Shown here piece by piece: positions 23,970 through 36,368 of a stretch of DNA of 64,000 bases. Numbering within the stretch: the stretch's first letter is position 1; every line of letters starts with the position of its first letter. This DNA is from Blakeslea trispora. Taxonomy: Eukaryota > Mucoromycota > Mucoromycetes > Mucorales > Choanephoraceae. Under the pieces are notes generated by a model. It saw only the letters and a program-made list of their open reading frames with translations. It had not been told where the DNA came from and did not search any database. A program made the position numbers and the translations under genes. The stretch spans positions 186,001-250,000 of the forward strand of contig JAIWNE010000034.1 of the NCBI GenBank assembly GCA_025331445.1. The letters are read 5' to 3'.

Positions 23970-24520
23970 TCAAGTGTTTATTTCATCAATACATCGTGTA
24001 CATTGACACTCAAAATGATAATGCTCTAATAAACGAGCACGGCGTGTCTCGACAGGCTCATGGACAGCGCCATAAGAGATGCATGTCTCTTGGTCTTGTT
24101 CAATTGTATGTATAGCAATAAACTTGATGTTTCTTTTTTTTCTTACCTTGATGACATTAGCATCACATGAATGATTGAAATAGACAGCAGAAGGATAGAT
24201 GCCCCAACCCAGTAGTTCCAAATCGTCTGTGATGGCTCCTTCATCTTGATGTTATGTATGTTTAGGTAGCTCCCAAAGACCAAAGCTGTTTGCACGTTCA
24301 CGAAAGAAAATAACTCGGAATAGATTGTGCGTAACTGAAACAATGGTACGTATGTCGAACAGAGGTGTAGTAAGAGCATGCCTCATAAAGGCGTAGAGAG
24401 TCATGATATCCAAGACCTCCACGGGTAGTGTCTGAAGCAATAGCAATGCTTGATTTGGTATAGTAAGATCTAATTTAGGTAGCGTTAAAAGACTCTTATC
24501 AGATTGATGTGCCGCGTCAA
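23970..24520 (-). pseudogene. Truncated SMYD-type SET-domain protein with in-frame stop
   Basis: The minus-strand frame carries the C-terminal half of a SET domain: RERANSFGLWELPK, then YPSAVYFNHSCDANV (the NHSCxxN cofactor-binding motif), EQDQETCISYGAV, and a Cys-rich post-SET CQCTRC. Between FGLWELPKHT and DEGAITDD lies an in-frame TAA (24252-24254) with no usable intron around it; the only GT-AG choice would be 36 nt and would delete the conserved FGLW. The N-terminal SET half and MYND finger are missing: the frame ends at a stop near 24520, exactly where transposase sequence begins on the other strand. Intact relatives methylate lysines on histones or other proteins. This copy is judged dead. 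Confidence 0.72.
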
Positions 24521-25364
24521 GCTCTTATGAGAGATCTTCATACTCTAAACTTGAGATATAAGAAAGGTGAAAGAAGAAACATAAACCATGATACTCCACA
24601 AAATGTCAGTTATCGTTATGTTTATGTCGATCAAAGACTTCAGAACTTGAAAGGTAGCTGTAAACTAATTATGCCAGAAGTGTTCCTTGACGAGTCCTAT
24701 TGTCACTTGGATCATCTTACCCAAAAGACTTGGGTTACTGTTGATGGCATTGTAAGTGAGGTTGGACGAAAGCCAATAATGGTAATCTGTGCTGCCTTCA
24801 TTGTATTTAAAAGAGACAGAAGATGTAATGCCAAAGTTATTGAAGACAGTGTAACAGTATGGCCAGTTAATGGGGGTAAAGATGTGAACCCAGATTATCA
24901 TGGACACTCTACATCTGAAGAGTTTGACCAGCTGTTTGAGAGATTATGCCAATTGCTTGTTAAGTATGGTAGCTGTATAATTCATATGGATGGTGCATCC
25001 TACCACAAGCGCCGAATCAACCCTGCTCCCACTTCAGCAGCAGTGGCTCCTAAACACAGGGTATTTAGAGGTGGATGAGGAGGGTGCTATTCCAAAAATG
25101 ACCAAAGCAGCTCTTTTGACAATGGTCAAAGACTTACAAATAACGTCAGTATATACCTGTTATGATATCGCCAGACGATACAACCACAAACTGGCGATTA
25201 CGCCACCATATCATTGCAAGCTGCAGCCTATAGAAAAGGTATGGTCAATAGTGAAGACACCTATCAGCTTTGATTCAGATTTAAATGAAACTGCCAAAAA
25301 TCTTAGAGGAAATCTGGACAACAGCCCAGAGAATGTCCCAGAAGAAAGTATTCTTTCGCTTTAG
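24509..25364 (+). mobile_element. Tc1/mariner-IS630 type DDE transposase, frameshifted
   Basis: DDE_3-type transposase. The first frame (24509-25078) has RDLHTLNLRYKKGERRNI, VFLDESYCHLDH (first catalytic Asp) and IIHMDGASYHKRR (second Asp). The second frame (about 25020-25364) has the leucine-rich stretch MTKAALLTMVKD and ITPPYHCKLQPIEKVWSIVK with the final Glu. A frameshift near 25030-25060, in a CAGCAGCAG-rich stretch, separates them, so the protein is broken although all three acidic residues remain. The N-terminal helix-turn-helix region is missing or lies in the disrupted junction with the SET pseudogene. I could not identify terminal inverted repeats by eye. Confidence 0.8.
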
Positions 25365-25896
25365 AAAGATTGTGTCAACAAGGCAAAATAGTACAAAGAC
25401 GAGTTTTTGAAAAACAATCTCACAATCGAGCTTGAAGAAGAAAAGGAGGATGCTCAATGGCTTCTTCATAAGTTTAAGTTTTTTTTATAAATTGTCTATA
25501 TTTCTAAAAACCATGTTTTTATACGAGCTAAAGTTGTTCGATTTTAACAAAATCTACATTAAACGAAATGACAACTTTTTTCTGAGTGAATGGTACTATT
25601 TCCATAAAATTCTGATCACTACAACTTGAGAAAATGAAAGCCGATCCAGGGCGAAACATTCTGAATAAATCTCTACACTTTTTCCCAAAGTTGTTCAAGT
25701 TGAGTATGAATCCACTCTTTTGAAGCGGCGCCATTACGTAGAGAGTGACGCATTCACCAATTTTTTTAATCGTTTCTAAAATGTAAAGTGTTGCGCGTCC
25801 TGATAATTATAAACGCGAAGTCAATTATCTCTCTCTCTCTCTTTTTTTACTACCGTTTTTTTTCTCTCTTTAATATACTACACAACTCATTAAAAT
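25365..25896. other. Transposon 3' flank and RPN1 promoter
   Basis: About 530 bp: AT-rich sequence after the transposase, then a CT-rich run (about 25828-25870) directly before the RPN1 start. No gene seen. Confidence 0.5.
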
Positions 25897-28800
25897 ATGG
25901 TCAACGAAAACAAGGAAGAAACTGTCAATAAGCCTACAGAAGGAAAAGTCAACGACAAAAATGACAAGAAGAATAAAAAGGAACAAGAAGAAGAACTGGT
26001 AAGATGAGAGAATATAGAATAAACGTCATGACTCATTTTTCTCTCATGTTTCTAGTCCGAAGAAGACCAACAATTGAAGAATGAATTGGAATTGATGGTT
26101 GAACGTTTAGGGGTAAAAAAAAAGAAAAAGAAAAGTAACTTGGTTTACGGCTCTTATACAATTCGTATCTTCTCTAGGAAGACAAGACAGAACTTCATCG
26201 TCCCACACTTGAACACTTGCGTACAGCTATTCGTACTTCCACCAGCTCCATGACATCTGTACCAAAGCCTCTCAAATTTTTGAGTCGATTCTATCCTTCT
26301 CTAAAGAAACTTCATGAATCATGGCCTGAATCTGCCGACAAGAAATTGTTTGCTGATATCTTGTCTGTCTTGTCCATGAGTTATGCCGAAGAAGGTCAAC
26401 GTGAGACCTTGAGATATAGATTTATTGGTTCTACTGAGGAAGACATTGGTTCATGGGGTCACGAATATGTTAGACATTTGTCAGGCGAAATTATGCAAGA
26501 ATATCAAGCACGCTTGGAAAACGATCAATCAACAGAAGAACTCATCAACTTGGCTTTGGATATTGTGCCTTTCTTCTTGAAGCACAATGCAGAAGCTGAT
26601 GCTGTCGATCTTTTGCTTGAAGTTGAATCCATTGATCAGCTGACGCGTTTTGTTGACAAGAACACTTATGAGCGTGTCTGTCTTTATATGGTTGGGTAAA
26701 TACTAGAAAATTGTATGGAAAGTAAATGGAAACTTATGGTTGAATCATAGATGTGTCAACTTGCTCGCTCCTCCCGATGACCTTGAGTTTCTCAAGACTG
26801 CCCGTGCTATTTACCTTCAACAAGGAAAGTATGCTCAGGCACTCAACTTGTCTATCCGAGTAGGTGACATGGATTCAATCAAGGAAGATTTTGAACAATG
26901 TCCTGATCCGTAAGTTCTGTCTATGCATTTTGAAGCATAAAAAAAAACTGAACAATAATGGCTATAGATTACTCAAGAAGCAAATGGCATTCCAACTTGC
27001 TCGTCAACAAATTCACATTGAAACAGAAGACGCCGATTTAAACGCATGCATCAACAACTCTAACCTTTCCAACTATTTCCTCTCCCTTGCTCGTGAGTTG
27101 GATGTGATGGAACCCAAAGTACCTGAGGATATCTACAAAAGTCATTTGGAAAATCACCGTACTGCATTCAGTAGCAACATTGACTCTGCACGTAACAACC
27201 TGTCTTCTACTTTTGTCAATGCCTTTGTCAATGCTGCTTTCTGTAAGGACAAATTGATGGTGACTGAGGATGAAAGCGATTCATCTTGGGTGTACAAGAC
27301 AAAGGAGCATGGCATGACTAGTGCTACTGCCTCTTTGGGTTTGATCTCTCTTTGGAATATTGAGACAGGTTTAGGCTTGATTGATAAATACTTGTATTCC
27401 ACTGACGACTATATTAAGGCTGGTGCATTGCTTGGTATTGGTATTTTGAATTCTGGTGTTAGAGAAGAGTCCGACCCTGCCTTGGCTTTGTTATCTGAAC
27501 ATTTAGAATCCGATAGTGTTTCAGTGAAGCAAGCTGCTATCTTTGGGTAAGAAAAGATACAATAGAATGTTTGATAGAGTATGGTATAAACTGAAATTGT
27601 GTTTTCTTTTATGATAGTCTCGGTCTTGCTTATGCTGGTTCTGCCCGTGCAGAAATCTCAGAACTACTTTTACCTTTAGTCAGTGATACTAGCATAGCCA
27701 TGGAAGTTTCCTGTTTGGCTGCTTTAGCTTTAGGTCTTGTGTTTGTTGGTTCTTGTGATGGTGATATTACTAGTACTATCTTACAAACCATGATGGACCG
27801 TAAGATTGCTTACCTCAAAGAAACTCATTCTCGTTTCATGGCCCTTGGTCTTGCCCTTCTCTACCTTGGTAAGCAAGACGCTTCTGAAGCTACATTGGAA
27901 ACACTCAAGATCATCACACACCCTCTTGGCTTGCAAGCAATGGTGTTGGTTGAAGCCTTGTCTTATGCTGGTACAGGCAATGTCTTGAAGGTTCAAAAGA
28001 TGCTTCATTTCTGTAACGACCATTTTGACAAGGAGAGAGAGGATGATACATTCCAAGGTTTTGCCACCATTGGTGTTGCCTTGATTGCTATGGGTGAAGA
28101 AGTTGGTGCTGAAATGTCTTACCGTACATTCAACCATTTGGTAAGAATAGATTTATAAATGTATAGCTCTGTTTCATAACTCATGAGTGAATGATTTAGA
28201 TGCATTATGGTGAGCCTGTGATTAGAAAGGCTGTTCCTTTAGCCTATGGTATCTTGTGTGCCTCTAATCCTCAGGTCAACATCTTGGACACACTTAGTAA
28301 ATACTCGCACGACAATGATAGCGATGTTGCTATCAGTGCCATCTTTGCTATGGGTCTTGTAGGTGCTGGTACAAACAATGCTCGTCTTGCTCAAATGTTA
28401 CGACAGTTGGCCAGTTACTATCACAAAGATGCCTCCAGCCTGTTCATGGTCCGCATTGCTCAAGGCTTATTACACATGGCTAAGGGTACAATGACATTAA
28501 ATCCTTTCCACACTGATCGTCAAATTATGTCTCCTGTTGCCATTGCTGGTTTGTTGACCAGTGTCATGGCTTTCACTGACCAAAAGACATGTAAGTAATT
28601 TAAGTCAATTTGGAGAATACAGGCTCTCTTTTTTTTTAACTAACAAAAAAAAACTAGTCATATTCGGCAAGTTCCATTACTTTTTGTATTCTTTAGTCAC
28701 AGCCATGTATCCTCGCTTCTTGATCACCTTTGATGAATCTGTAGAAAACTTACCTGTCACAGTACGTGTTGGTCAAGCTGTTGATGTGGTTGGTCAAGCT

Positions 28801-29026
28801 GGTCGACCAAAGACAATCACTGGTTTCCAAACACACTCTACACCTGTTCTTCTTGCTCACTCAGAGCGTGCTGAACTTGCTACTGAAGAATGTAAGTGAT
28901 GATCTCTTTTTGTAGAGTAGACAATACTTATTCCTTTTTACAATAGATTTATCTTTAGCACCTGTTTTGGAAGGTATTGTGCTTCTACGAAAGAACCCTG
29001 ATTATATGGAAGAAGATAAAGAATAG
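25897..29026 (+). CDS. RPN1: 26S proteasome regulatory subunit RPN1
   Basis: Nine exons (25897-25998, 26056-26112, 26178-26695, 26751-26909, 26968-27546, 27618-28140, 28200-28590, 28658-28891, 28947-29026) sum to 2643 nt, 880 aa, close to human PSMD2. After a Lys/Glu-rich start come [18 protein letters not shown] and [20 protein letters not shown], then the toroid of proteasome/cyclosome (PC) repeats ([63 protein letters not shown]). The C-terminal domain has [20 protein letters not shown] and ends [16 protein letters not shown]1 is a non-ATPase base subunit that binds ubiquitin, UBL shuttle factors and Ubp6. All motifs are intact. Confidence 0.97.
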
Positions 29027-29502
29027 AAAGACAAAAAAGCAAGATAAATAAAACCAAAAAGAAAGAGAATAAGCAAAACAGTTGAATGTTGCTTTGAATC
29101 ACTTTGTAACTATTATACAATTATTTCTGGAGAACAAACCTGTATACGCAGAGATAGAAAAGACAGTGTGAGGAATCTGAGTTGCATGAGCAAAATGTTT
29201 AATTGACAAATTTGAGCAACAAAGTGTGTAGCTTTGGTGGATTTACTGTAAATCGTCTATGCTAATTATAATTGCTCTTGAGGTCTTGGATATGTAGTTT
29301 TCTGTCAAAGCAGGCATTTTGAATACTCAAGTTAGTGAGAGCATAGGGAGTAAACCACTTGAAAGAAATGTAGTATGCATGAGATCAAATTCATGCTTCA
29401 AGTTGGTTGTGACTGTGTGTGTGACGCTCATGAGGGCTTTAAATTGTTTACGTCTATTAGCACTAAAGCAATTAAGCACATTTATATACAAAACATATAG
29501 TA
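29027..29502. other. Intergenic, no gene seen
   Basis: About 475 bp between RPN1 and the reductase; AT-rich, with no supported element. Confidence 0.5.
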
Positions 29503-30806
29503 ATGCACACACAAGAGCTATATAATGGTGATAAAATACCTATCCTTGGATGTAAGACTATAAAAAAGAAAATCAAATTTACCATCCTATAATGTCTCTT
29601 GTTTTCATCTAAATTCTTATTTTGGTTTTCAAAATAAAATAAAAAAAAAAAAAGTGGGCACTTATAGACTCAAGTCAATAGAGGAACTTCGACCAGTTGT
29701 ATATGAAGCAATTCGCTCAGGTTATCGATTGATAGGTATGTTGTTAAGACCTTCGTGTTGAAGAAAGTCCTTAAAAAGGAAATACATAGATTCAGCTACC
29801 GTTTATCGTAACGAAGAAGTGCTTGGTCAAATTTTAAAGGAAGTCTTTGCTGACTCCTCCTTTGGTGTAAAAAGAGAAGACTTATTTATTACTTCGAAAC
29901 TTTGCAAGTATTCAATGTACACACAATCAAAACAAGAAGACATGATTAACTAAACAGCCCATGTATAGCTCCTCAGAATCAAGGTTTTGAGTCTTGTTAT
30001 CAAGGTAGTTTTTTTTTCCTTACCTTCTTTGGTTTCTTAAATTACTAAATGTTCAAACTTAATCATCTATATGTTCATAGCTGTGATCGATTCATTAAGA
30101 CGCTTTGACTTGGAATACCTTGATATGTATCTTATTCATTGGCCAGGGTAAAACAAGAAAAAAAAAAGTGAACAAGGTGATAGGATGGCTTACTCTTCTT
30201 TTCATTTGACACACAAGTACAGCAAAGAAAAAGCTCTCTGACCCTGTAAACCAAATAAATCGTACAGAAAGTTACAGAGCTTTGGAGAAGCTGTACAAAG
30301 AAGGAAAAATCAGGCACATTGGAGTTTCTAACTATACTGTGCATCATTTGGAGCATTTGATAAAGAACTGTACAATTATCCCACATGTTCATCAATTTGA
30401 ATTGCATCCGTGTCTTTACCAACCTGAACTACTTTGGTTTTGCCAGGAGCATCGAATTCAGGTACAAGCATATTCAAGCTTAGGTGAAGGCAATCTTGTG
30501 AATGGACAGATTGAACTGCCTTATCTTGAGTCGATTGCCAAGAAATTCAATACATCAACTGCTTCTGTCTTACTTAGATGGGCTGTTCAACATGGGTGGA
30601 TTGTTATACCCAAGTCAAAGACACCTAGCCGTATAAAGGAGAACACACATATTTTCTCTTTTGAGCTTGAGAATGAGGCAAGTATATCCATACGAATGTG
30701 TTCTATAAACTAACGCATATTACATAAGCAGGACATGGCCCAGCTTGATCTTATTCATCAATCGAAGCCTCATCGTTTCTGCTGGGACCCTACTGAAATT
30801 TGCTAA
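29503..30806 (+). CDS. Aldo-keto reductase
   Basis: Seven exons (29503-29551, 29655-29735, 29790-29907, 29958-30004, 30081-30147, 30218-30677, 30732-30806; 897 nt, 298 aa). The short first exon supplies MHTQELYNGDKIPILG, which splices into LGTYRLKS. Catalytic-site landmarks follow: DSATVYRNEEVLG (Asp and Tyr of the tetrad), SKL (Lys region), LDMYLIHWPG (His), then IRHIGVSNYTVHHLEHL, HQFELHPCLYQPELL and VIPKSKTPSRIKENT for NADPH binding. The last intron starts with GC (GAG|GCAAGT), a consensus GC-AG intron. Cytosolic NADPH-dependent reduction of aldehydes or keto groups is expected; substrate unknown. Confidence 0.92.
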
Positions 30807-31102
30807 ATCAGAGAGTGATTTGTCAAGAAAAAAACAACATGTAAAACCGTATATTATTATGCAATGTGTGCATAAATATGCTCTTTATAAAATAACGTCT
30901 CTTATTTCATACCTCCCTCTTTCCTTTTGATTATTTTGTTAGAAAAAGAAATGGTATGAGCCTATTTTTTTCTTAAGCAAGGATTTATATACGCTTGTGT
31001 CACGAGAATGCCTCTATTTGTTTTTTGTTTTGTTTAAAAGAAACGCATAAATTTGTTGGAAACTGCTTTTTTTTTTTTGCTTGCATGAAAATTGTATTTT
31101 CT

Positions 31103-33055
31103 TTATTTTTCCTTTGAAGCAAGTTTGGCAATAATGGCCTTAAGTTTGACTTTATCATACATTTGATAAGCCAGTTCGTGTAAAGGAGTATGGTCCAGTA
31201 ACTGTACGGTGATACGAGGAGCATGTTTAATACCCGTTGCCTATAAAACAGAAAATGAGAAAAAATGACACATTTTAAAAAAAAAAAAAGAGTTTAAATA
31301 GTAACCAAACCTTCACAAGTGGGAATAGTCGATCACCTAGTAATTGTTTTTGTTTGTATAGCTCTAGACCCTCAAGGGTCTTTAGGAATTTCTCGATTTC
31401 TTCACGCAGAGGGCTTCTAACAGCATCTGAGTCATGTACTTGTTTTGGTGCTACAATAGGAATAGCTTTAGATCCCAGAGGTGGCAACCTAATTTCCTTA
31501 TTGATGAATTCGCCAAGTGGTTGATGGTGATTAGGGGGATAGTAATAAGGATGAGTGGCATTGAAGATAGGCGCAGTGGATACAACATTGTTAAAGCTGG
31601 TATAGAGTCCACTTTTTGTATGGTCTTGTCGTCTTCTCTGTTGTTCTGTTGCTTGCTGTATAATTGTTTTAGGCGGTATCTCTTTTTGCTGTTGTTGTTG
31701 AGGTTGTTGTTGAGGTTGAGGTTTCTCTTGAAATACTTCTAATGAATCTTTGGCTCGCTTTACACTTGACTTCAAAAAGACATTGTTGAACAAACAGGTA
31801 GCCAAGTCCTTCTTCTTGAGGGTCAATAGCATGTCTACAATGTCTTGAACATAACTTGTGTCTTGGAGCTCTTCAATTGACATGACGGCTTGTGTAACAA
31901 TATTTCTTCTTTTATCTTGTGAGCTACTGTTCCCTGTAGACCCGCTTGGAGAAGACTCGAGAGAGCTGCGTCTACAGGAAGAAGAGGAGTTTTTTGTGGT
32001 GATTAGGTTGCGGTCTATAAGTGAAGAGGGTAAGCGATGCTTTTCAACAAGTATGTTATCCTCAACAAAGGATTGTGTGTAGATGAATGTACCAGATGTC
32101 ATTGGTGGTGGGAGTTGATTAGAATTTGTTTTGGCAACATTTGGCGTATGAGGAAAAGGAAGGTTTGTGTTACGTGGAAGTGATGGGTATGTCTATGAGC
32201 AAAAAGGAATATGTTTATGTCAAATCGTTTAATAAAAAAAAAAGCAATAGAGAAGAGACTTGATTTCCCCTTTTTTTTTTTCTTTTTCTTTTTACCTGCT
32301 GGTATGGTCCTGGTTGAGAAGGATAATGTAGGTTGTGTTTGATGTTGGTTCCGATAACTTGATATTCTCGTCTTTTGTCTTTATTTGTTGTTGTTGCTGT
32401 TGCTGCAGGTAGAACAGATTTGGTATGATGGTGTTGGTGCTTATGATGGTGCTGGGTATTCTTATATTTTTGTGATTCCATAGGAAACCGACGTTGGTCC
32501 AGTGGAGGCAATTGATAGTTGTTTGCTTTCTGATGTTCCAACAACAATTTCTTGGGGTAAGAAAGGGCAGCCATTCCTTGATTGGGATAGACATGTCTTT
32601 CTTCAGTAAAGGAAGGTGCTTTCTCTCGAGACTTTTTGGGTTCATGAAAGGTGACTACGATGGGCTTTGAAATGATGTAAACACCGTTCATTTCTTGTTT
32701 AGCGAGCTGTGCTTCCTCTGTGGAACTAAAGCTTACAAAGCCGAAGCCCTTGGAGACTCGTGTTTCCTCATTCTTCATGACACGAGCAGAAATGATGCGA
32801 CCAAAATCTTTAAAATGATTAAAGAGATCGTTACTCTCAACCCTTAAATCAAGGTTTTTAATATATAGGTTTGTGTAATCAATCTCTGAACTAGGTCTCT
32901 TAAAATTCATATTGTTTTGCTAGCATAAAAAAAATGTGTTTAAAGAAAAAAGAGAAAGGAAATTGCATTCATCAACTTACAGGTAGGGAAGGGTATAAAT
33001 AAGCAGAAGATTTAACTTTTCCAAGTGTGTAGGGAATGACAGAAGTATTAATCAT
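31103..33055 (-). CDS. RNA-binding protein with RRM and C-terminal MLLE (PABC) domain
   Basis: Four exons (33055-32981, 32919-32296, 32192-31311, 31240-31103; 1719 nt, 572 aa). One RRM lies near residues 37-115: NLYIKNLD is RNP2, and SKGFGFVSFSS is RNP1. A His/Gln/Pro-rich linker follows. The last 80 residues form a PABC/MLLE domain: LYKQKQLLGDRLFPLVKATG, spliced to IKHAPRITVQLLDHTPLHEL, AYQMYDKVKLKAIIAKL. The MLLE fold binds PAM2 peptides in poly(A)-binding protein. Having only one RRM, of the poly(A)-binding-protein RRM4 type, it looks like a divergent PABP-related regulator (a Rrm4-like or truncated PABP arrangement) rather than canonical PAB1. A Gln run (QQQPQQQQQ) is present. The cytoplasmic mRNA-binding role is inferred. 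Confidence 0.85.
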
Positions 33056-36000
33056 ATTTTTTTGTTTTTGAAAATTAAAAAAAAAAAGAAAAGGAAAGAC
33101 GATAAAACGGCCTTTGTCATGCAAAAACAAAACGTCTTTTTTAAATACAAAAGACCCATAAAACACGTGCTACCAACATGACATTTTTTTTTTCCTTTTT
33201 GCACGCTGAAGGCACATCATTCAACACACCTTTTTTTTTTCTCGAACTCACATACATATCCTGCATAAAGGCATCGAACCAAAAAGGGGATTGTCATCAT
33301 TTAAAAAAAAAAAAAAAAAAAGACCCAAAATATCTTATTGTTTGTATGACTTGTGTTCAGAATGCTTCGGGACCTCCAGAAAGACGTAGCACATCTGAAC
33401 TGACAAGTGATAAAAAAAAAAGTTGCCTTTATTATTCTATTATTATTTTGCTTCTGAATTCGACATACACTATTAGGAGTTCGTTTTCTTTATATTTTAT
33501 TTTTTGAATAAATAAAAAGAAAAGGGGTGTACAAGAAAGTGGAAATAATTACCAAGGGGGGAAGGGATATAGGATGAAATTAGATGACAGGCAAAAAGTA
33601 AATGAAGCACATTTGTAGCACCATATTTTGAAGCAACTACAGTTGTTCTACTGTTATCTCAAAAAGAAGGCAGCTGAAGAAACAGATTGATTGGTGTTTT
33701 TTATGTGTGCAACTTTATCCAAAATTAGATTGTACACTCTTGTTAAAAGCAGAATTAGCTTCGAGTCAGTCAAGTTGGTTGTTTTCGAGAAAATTTATAA
33801 AAAAGAAAAAAAAAAAAAGGTACACAGTATCTTATCTTGTCTTGAGAAAAAAAAAGACCAAGTAAATGAACAAAACTTGTAAAGAAAAGAACGACTCTAT
33901 TGATTCAATATAAGAGACAACATCATCCAATACAAACCATGACAAGGGAAGATATGTGAATCGGGGCTGTAATTGAAGGAAAGCAAATAAAAAAGAAAAG
34001 ACTTTATGATAGTGCCAAAAGACGAGTAACATAGTCAACACAATGATTTAATCATTTGAACCATACTATGAGTGTCAACTGTATTTTCTATTTCATCCCT
34101 ATGTCTGCTTATCAATATAATGTATGACACACTAGACTTATCAACAACAAGTTTTAGCAACTCATCAAACTGACTTGTGCATATGGTAACCATCGATCTT
34201 TCCTCCAATGGCAATGTCACATCCTAAATGATAGACTACAATCGATGAAACAAACTTATTGTCTGAAATGTGAATAAACATGACAGTGCAACAGCCTTAA
34301 GGAATCTGTAATACGTGCTCAACTTCCTCGAAAAGACTGCAGCACCAAATATTCCAAAATCGCCAATCGGAATAGAGACTAAATGTTTTCGGAAAGTAAC
34401 TTGTGTAATAAATAAGGGTATCCAAATACTTGGCGGAAAGAAGGAAGGAAAATGAAGTCTATGAGCCAGTAAAAAAAAAAGAGCCTTTATTTTATGCAAA
34501 CACATTTATAAGAAACAAAGGTTGTTTCTCACAAAATAAAAAAAAAAATGCAATACTTGTTGATTCATAACCAAGTTAAAAAAATAAAGAAATTATTACG
34601 CAGCATGCTTATTGGTTACTTGTGATGGACTGAAAGCACTAAAATTAAAAACAGGTGATGTTTAGTGTGACCAAATTAATTTGCTTGCCCTTCTTTTTTT
34701 ATTATAAGTTGCCACAAGGTGATTTATCCTATTTAATTCTATACTGTAATGATTGCATGACTTTCTTTTCTTTTGTGTGGCTATGAATTTATGCAGTTCA
34801 AAATGATGATAGGAGAGACAGATAACCTGCAGCAAGAAATAAAAAACCAAAACTCTAGACTAAATCTTGATATTATATGAGCCAAAGATACATCATAATA
34901 GCACCAAACGCTTGTTCTTTTCTCTCATCTATTTTCTGAAGCTTATGGTAAATCACGTATTATCACACACACATATATATATATAACCACATTTCATTGT
35001 TAACAAAAAAACAAAAAAACTCAATATTCAGCGATTACTGTAAGAAGAAAGGAGAAAGGGGGGAGGCATCATATTTGTATAAATTAAGAGTGTCTGGTAC
35101 ACCTATTTCTAGAAATAGACCGCATACAGAAATTTCAAATTGCACCATTGAAAATATAGATTCCACACAACTTTACTGATTGTATCCTTTTACTCCTCTT
35201 GAAGAAGGCAGGAAGATGTGTTTTGTTGACTGCAATTGCTTACTGACTTGGTGCTTTTCTCTTTCGCTAGAATGTAGCTAATACAATCATAGATATAAAT
35301 CAAGTTACTCTAAAGAGGCAACAATAGTATTATAAATTACACACACACTCTTTTTTATTATTTTAGCTTTTGTTGTAATCTCTCTTTCTTATAACCCTCA
35401 TTCAAGCCAAATTAATCTTGCCAGCCTGATAAGTTGAATGATAGGCATGAATAACATTGTAAATAATTTCGCAATGTTTGATGGTCAAACGAAATGTTTC
35501 TGGATTTAGTTATATAAACTCATTTCATTAAAGCAGGACTTGATCTCTCACTCCTTAAGCAGAGTAGAAACGATTATTTAGACTGTCAAAAAGATAGGAT
35601 TACTTCCAATGAACTTCTCTTTAGTGATATTTTCAAAAGAATTGTAATGTTTATATCTGTGTTAAAGCCACAGGTTTTCTTGTTTTATAACAATGCCTCT
35701 AGTTTCTGTTGAGACAGTATAACGGCATGCTTTATTTCATGATACTCTTTAGTCACAAATGCACATATTGAAATGAACAACAAAAGAGACAAATATGCTG
35801 TCAAGTAAAATTACGCGAGAAGCTGATAATTCTCTCTCTCTCTCTCTTTTTGAGTTTGTAGCTGATTTTTCCAAAATCAACATGTTTTTTTTTCTTGAAA
35901 CCATATGACCTAATTCTTTACTAATCAAAAAGAATGAGCTCTTTAATTGGTCTGATTCTCAGAATACTGAATAGAGAGCAAGACAGTTTTCTCGTATTGA

Positions 36001-36368
36001 ATGAAAGGATAACAGGGCAAACAAATGGCCTTTTCTAGTTTATCTTGATAAAACAAGGTCATATAAACTAAGCCCTAAAGAAGAGGAGGGAGAATAACAA
36101 CCAAATAGATTGCAGTGTTTGCTTGTAACAGGGTAAAAAAAAAAAATTAGAGCAAGTTATTTCTCTGATGGTCAAATCTAATTGGTCAATAAATTATACT
36201 CCGAAAAACTTGGGGGAAAGCGTAAGAGTCTCTTTTAAATTTTTTTTTCTCCCCTTCCTCTTCTTTTCTCTCTTTTAGAGTCCGTTTATAGCGCCGCCTT
36301 CTTTTTTTTTTTCCTCCCTTCCATTGATATTGACCGTGTTCTAAAGTTAGAGAAAAGAACAAAAGGAA
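33056..36368. other. Gene-poor 3.3-kb interval
   Basis: No supported gene. The minus strand at 34035-34220 (DELLKLVVDKSSVSYIILIS) and 34236-34505 (HLVSIPIGDFGIFGAAVFSR) reads somewhat protein-like and could be a relic, but no start, splice pattern or family is clear. There is an (AC)n(AT)n microsatellite at 34965-34983 and many A/T homopolymers. A CT-rich tract at about 36245-36325 precedes the next gene. Confidence 0.5.

Noticed and set aside
24219..24254. A 36-nt GT-AG intron that would remove the in-frame TAA from the SET gene
   Set aside because: Too short for introns in this window, poor donor (GTCTTT), and it would delete the conserved FGLW motif.
33178..33507. 109-codon plus-strand frame rich in Phe and Lys
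   Set aside because: Generated by T and A homopolymers; no protein-like composition.
34035..34505. Minus-strand frames considered as a gene
   Set aside because: Some protein-like stretches but frames change, no start or splice sites join them, and no family is recognised; left as a possible relic.
34965..34983. (AC)n(AT)n tract as a Z-DNA or regulatory element
   Set aside because: Short simple repeat in a gene-poor tract; no evidence beyond composition.
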